From NCBI GenBank assembly GCA_015490805.1, contig WFXC01000014.1, forward strand, positions 1 to 64,000: a stretch of DNA of 64,000 nt, in the 5' to 3' direction. Within the stretch, counting starts at the first letter, position 1, and each line of letters opens with the position of its first letter. A program made the position numbers and the translations under genes. The notes under the pieces are model-generated. The model saw nothing but the letters and a program-made list of their open reading frames with translations, had not been told where the DNA came from and did not search any database. Shown here one piece after another: positions 60,192-64,000 of this stretch. The stretch comes from Candidatus Kapaibacterium sp. (GTDB taxonomy: Bacteria; Bacteroidota; Ignavibacteria; Kapaibacteriales; WFXC01).

Positions 60192-62097
60192 TTTGTACTG
60201 TTAGCCATTGTGTATTCTGCCAACACGGAGGGCGCCCTGTCTGGTCTTCGCACTGTAGCATTTGTGAAAGACGGTACTTCCATCGAAACTCAATCCCGAG
60301 CTGAGCAAGCGCTGTCCATCGCAGCACTCCAACTATATCGATGCCATAACGTGCGAGACGGGCAAGATTCCACTGTGCTTGCACCCCTGGCTCCCAGATC
60401 CACAGCTCTGCATTGGAGAGGGCATAGCTACCCACCTGCACTATGAATTGCATATCTTGAAGAAAGCGGGACGCGAATCGTCCCATATTGATCAGTGCTA
60501 TGCCATAACCAGTGGGTCGATTAGAAAGCTGATGCTCAAAGGAAGCAATAAATTGTATTCGCGTCAAAAATGCTGCGCGGCGATTGAAGGCCGCCCGAAA
60601 TTGCAAAATTGCTTGCAAATCGTACTGTGGAACAAGCGCAAATGCTGTCGACTGTCGCTGATCCGTAACCTTCCGCTGTCCTCGTAGTTCAACCCATATA
60701 GGATAACGACCTCGCTGCTGCCGCCATCCCATCCGGACCTCCACGCCAGTAGCCCGATAAAAATGCCCACCTTGTGGCTGCAAAGATTGGAAAAGATCGC
60801 TGTAGAAGTACCAGAGACTATTCCGTAACCGCATTTGTATGCCGGTATACACACCTATTTCGTTTCCCGGTGGCGTCCATTGACCAAAATTTGTTCCCCA
60901 CGGTGATCGATACTGCGATGAAAAGTAGCGAGTAGCTACTGCTACGCGAAGCTGACTTGAAAGTCGTTGCTGATACCCTAACCGAATCCCCTGCTGTCCC
61001 TGTGGCAACAGTGTCAGTTCGCCCCCAATGGTCGCGGTGGTACCCCGCCACTGTGCAAATACAGTTGTTGCCAGCCACTGTTGATACGGGGGACTATACC
61101 GTGATTGGGAGTGAATTGGATGATCATATGCAAAGTATCCTATCGCAGTGCCAACACGCCAGGCTGAATGCCGCAATTCTACCCCCGCCCCTGCAACATA
61201 TTCCTGAAAACTATGACGTCCTCGAATCTCGCTCTGTGTTCGAAATGTTTCGCCAACATTAATCGAGGTAACTACTCCAAGGCTATCTATACTTCCACTG
61301 CGCTTCCGATATGATCCCCACCCCAATAGACAGAGTTGCACTCGAGCACTCGGACGACTTCGATACTCCGCAGCAATCCCGCGAAACCGCATTCCTGCAA
61401 ACGTGGAACGAAATGGATAGATGCCAACTGCAAACCGTAAAACCGGACTAATGACATCTGTGCTTTTCCAGTTTCCTAAACCATACCACAGTAAATTGCC
61501 CAAACCAAGCCGTACACCAAAATCTCCTACGACGACCTTCCACCGATCTCCGACTCTCCAGAAAGTCCCTTGCAGTGCTGCATACTGCAACGGTTCCCCC
61601 GGATCCTTGGCAAACTGGAGAAATCCTTGCCATTCTTTGATGGTGACAGTTAAGCGATGAAGGAAAGTCGTAAGATCCCCTTGAAATGTGCCACGATGAA
61701 TTTGCGAAACTGGGGGAAATCTGGAACCCCAGCGCAGACGATAGACAAAGCTGCGGGACGGTGGTAGCACCTCTAATACAAAAAGCCGTTGAAACAGTTC
61801 GCACTGCCAGGAAGCTGCAAAAAACCGACAAAGATCTTCTAAGCTGTTGATATGTCCCGCTGCCACTTCCTTTAAAATCCGGCGGGCAAGCAGCGGGGAA
61901 ATCCACGGCAAAAACAACAAATCCTCCTCAGTGGCTTCGTAGAGATTGACTGGATTTTGGGTTCGCGACACAAATTCCTCGACCCACTCAGCAAATCCCG
62001 GATCTGTTACCATCCCGTAATCCTGCACCAGCGGTAAGTACTGGGCAACACACGTTATGGGAAATACCAATATAATCCAGAATTTCACCGTGCCCAT
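60175..62097 (-). CDS. Helix-hairpin-helix domain-containing secreted/outer-membrane protein
   Basis: Signal peptide; 'QNPVNLYEATEEDLLFLPWISPLLARRILKEVAAGHINSLEDLCRF' (HhH-like), then beta-rich barrel-like region. Confidence 0.65.
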   Translation of the reverse strand: MGTVKFWIILVFPITCVAQYLPLVQDYGMVTDPGFAEWVEEFVSRTQNPVNLYEATEEDLLFLPWISPLLARRILKEVAAGHINSLEDLCRFFAASWQCELFQRLFVLEVLPPSRSFVYRLRWGSRFPPVSQIHRGTFQGDLTTFLHRLTVTIKEWQGFLQFAKDPGEPLQYAALQGTFWRVGDRWKVVVGDFGVRLGLGNLLWYGLGNWKSTDVISPVLRFAVGIYPFRSTFAGMRFRGIAAEYRSRPSARVQLCLLGWGSYRKRSGSIDSLGVVTSINVGETFRTQSEIRGRHSFQEYVAGAGVELRHSAWRVGTAIGYFAYDHPIHSQSRYSPPYQQWLATTVFAQWRGTTATIGGELTLLPQGQQGIRLGYQQRLSSQLRVAVATRYFSSQYRSPWGTNFGQWTPPGNEIGVYTGIQMRLRNSLWYFYSDLFQSLQPQGGHFYRATGVEVRMGWRQQRGRYPIWVELRGQRKVTDQRQSTAFALVPQYDLQAILQFRAAFNRRAAFLTRIQFIASFEHQLSNRPTGYGIALINMGRFASRFLQDMQFIVQVGSYALSNAELWIWEPGVQAQWNLARLARYGIDIVGVLRWTALAQLGIEFRWKYRLSQMLQCEDQTGRPPCWQNTQWLTVQITTHW

Positions 62098-62942
62098 ATG
62101 TATTCAATGGCAACTTCCACAACTATTCCTAAGATTGGTTGGTAACTAACCACCATCTCGGCTATCGTACTGCCTGCTGGCACCGCTATACTAAACTCGG
62201 CTGTTGCAGGAAAAAGCTGATATCCGATTCGTAGCGGTACACCAATCGCTGCTGTTTCAAACAAACCATACGCCGAAGGCGCTGCAAAGCTCCGAAGCAA
62301 GACCCCTACTTCCATCGAAGCCTCTGGCTGATGCCAGCGCAAACTTGCTGTTACTTCGTAGATTGCTATGGAAGTTTGTGCACGACGGAAATGTGGAAAA
62401 TTCTGGACCGTAGCTGCTACCGACCAGACAGTATCAATGCTAAACAGGACAGCAGTTGACCAGCTCCCATCCAGCCACGTTCGAAGCGATCCAAACTGCT
62501 GATACCGAACTGCCAGCCGCCCTCCAATAAAAAAGGAGGGTAGCTCTGCATACCCAACCGATAGTGCTGTTTGGAGTTCTGTAAATTTCGCTCCTCCAGT
62601 ACCGTGAATGATAACGCTCATCGGTAATCCCTGCACAACGGTTGGTAACAATATCCCAGTTGTTAACCGATTTAATGCTGATAGTCCAAATCGGGACGGC
62701 TGTACTGCGAAAAAAACCCGATTTTGCACTTCAAGGGTATCCTGAAAATATGCCAGAGCAGCAGGATTGCGATCTACAACCCGAAACCAGGATAATAACG
62801 TTCCACAATACGGCGATATCAGAGGAAATCGCTGCTGCGGCAAAGTTTGTCCTTTCCCATCCACGCTGCTACTCAACACTATCAAAAACACAATCCCCAG
62901 AGCAGGAAGTCGTACATTGTTTTTTAAACAGGTGTGTGACAT
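62085..62942 (-). CDS. Hypothetical secreted protein
   Basis: Signal peptide 'LGIVFLIVLSSSVDG'; beta-rich; overlaps the start of the HhH gene. Confidence 0.55.
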   Translation of the reverse strand: MSHTCLKNNVRLPALGIVFLIVLSSSVDGKGQTLPQQRFPLISPYCGTLLSWFRVVDRNPAALAYFQDTLEVQNRVFFAVQPSRFGLSALNRLTTGILLPTVVQGLPMSVIIHGTGGAKFTELQTALSVGYAELPSFFIGGRLAVRYQQFGSLRTWLDGSWSTAVLFSIDTVWSVAATVQNFPHFRRAQTSIAIYEVTASLRWHQPEASMEVGVLLRSFAAPSAYGLFETAAIGVPLRIGYQLFPATAEFSIAVPAGSTIAEMVVSYQPILGIVVEVAIEYIWAR

Positions 62943-62945
62943 TAA

Positions 62946-63863
62946 ATGAGTGATTTCTTTATGCGACAGCGTTCAACTTCGTTACTTGTCCTCACACTGT
63001 CTATGCTGGCCTTCTGGCGTTCAACTGCCCAAGAAATTGAAGCAACTGTTACGCTCAATACGGAATTATTACCACCCGAAGAAGCGTTCAATTTAGAAAC
63101 TTTTCGCTCCGATCTGGAATACTATATTAACAATTCCCAATTTACTGACCAAGAGTGGGAAGGAGCAAAAATTCCTGTCACGATTACGGTTTATTTTACT
63201 GGCGGTAGTGACGGTCGGTACACTGCTCGCTTATCTATTGCGGCTGACCGTTATCTTGGCGGTAGCCTGGAACATCGATCCCCACTCTGCCGCATTGTTG
63301 ATCCCCAGTGGCACTTTTTCTACCGCCCCAATACTGTGTTAACCTATCAGCCAAACCGCTTTGATCCTCTGAGCTCGCTGATTGACTTCTATATGCTGCT
63401 GATCATTGGAATGGACGGAGACAGCTATGCTGAACTGGGAGGCAGTGCTGCCTATCAGGCAGCTTACCGCATCTGGGAACTGGGAAATGCGGCTCAATAC
63501 CCAGGATTTGAACGCTCGACGGAACCCGGAGAATACAGCAAATATCAAGTTATTGCTGAATTAACCTCTGCTGAATTTGAGGATTTTCGCCGCCTGATTT
63601 TCCAGTACTACGCTGACGGTCTGGATATCCTCGCAACCGATCCTACCACAGCTCAACAAACAGTAGATGCTCTCCTGTCAGAAATGGTACGCTGGAAGCA
63701 TCGTCTTGGCAAACCCAGTGTTTTGCTCCGGCTCTTTTTTGACACCAAAGTCAACGAGCTGATCGATCTCTTTCGCAACTATGAAAAGCGCCGGGAAGTT
63801 GTCCAAAAATTGCAATACTTAGATCCTGGGCATAGTCTTGATTATCAACAACTGCTCCGCTGA
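62946..63863 (+). CDS. DUF4835 / PorD-like protein (T9SS-associated family)
   Basis: Signal peptide then 'EIEATVTLNTELL', 'FRSDLEYYINNSQFTDQEWEGAKIPVTITVYF', 'LSSLIDFYMLLIIGMDGDSYAELGG', 'YYADGLDIL', as in the DUF4835 family. Start may be 62961. Confidence 0.85.
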   Translation: MSDFFMRQRSTSLLVLTLSMLAFWRSTAQEIEATVTLNTELLPPEEAFNLETFRSDLEYYINNSQFTDQEWEGAKIPVTITVYFTGGSDGRYTARLSIAADRYLGGSLEHRSPLCRIVDPQWHFFYRPNTVLTYQPNRFDPLSSLIDFYMLLIIGMDGDSYAELGGSAAYQAAYRIWELGNAAQYPGFERSTEPGEYSKYQVIAELTSAEFEDFRRLIFQYYADGLDILATDPTTAQQTVDALLSEMVRWKHRLGKPSVLLRLFFDTKVNELIDLFRNYEKRREVVQKLQYLDPGHSLDYQQLLR

Positions 63864-63875
63864 CCTTCTTGGAGT

Positions 63876-64000
63876 ATGGATATCGACCAATCTCAACACG
63901 CTCGCTGGATGTCCATTGCCTTAGAAGAAGCCCGTTTAGCCGCAGCAGAAGGAGAAATTCCAGTAGGATGTGTTATTGTGCACAATAACACTACTATTGC
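63876..64000 (+). CDS. tadA: tRNA-specific adenosine deaminase, 5' end only (truncated by window)
   Basis: Reads MDIDQSQHARWMSIALEEARLAAAEGEIPVGCVIVHNNTTI; typical TadA N-terminus. Confidence 0.85.
   Translation, partial: MDIDQSQHARWMSIALEEARLAAAEGEIPVGCVIVHNNTTI

Noticed and set aside
1-64000. CRISPR array, rRNA, tRNA, transposase or integrase
   Set aside because: None seen: no regularly spaced direct repeats, no rRNA/tRNA signatures, and no recognisable transposase or recombinase among the ORFs.

Overview
The 64 kb window looks like a chromosome segment from a Bacteroidota/Chlorobiota-type (FCB group) bacterium. Supporting marks are a LpxC-FabZ fusion, Bacteroidetes-style RpoZ, a type IX secretion (T9SS)-like C-terminal sorting domain, a PorD/DUF4835 homologue, a two-component-propeller sensor and TAnnTTTG-type promoter motifs. 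Most of the window is core gene content: coaBC, rpoZ, der, mtnA, a trmB-like gene, lrp-like + glnN, comM, rtcB + archease, HU, pyrB, carB, prmC, uvrD/pcrA, uvrC, the start of tadA, and a long outer-membrane biogenesis run (uppS-bamA-skp-skp-lpxD-lpxC/fabZ-lpxA). The parts most worth a second look are: (i) a three-gene cluster with a GldM-like single-TM periplasmic protein and two tandem, apparently paralogous secreted/outer-membrane proteins (4.6-10.0 kb); (ii) a 2042-aa surface protein combining cohesin-like, LamG-like, dockerin-like and T9SS sorting regions; (iii) a baeRF/eRF1-like protein directly behind lpxA; (iv) an orphan-ORF island at 48.4-51.0 kb; (v) a BECR/CdiA-CT-like toxin ORF next to a cluster of hairpin intergenic repeats at the left edge; (vi) a propeller histidine kinase overlapping a REC-HisKA protein whose ATPase domain looks degenerate. 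No rRNA, tRNA, CRISPR array or clear transposase was seen. All family calls come from reading the translations and were not checked by database search.
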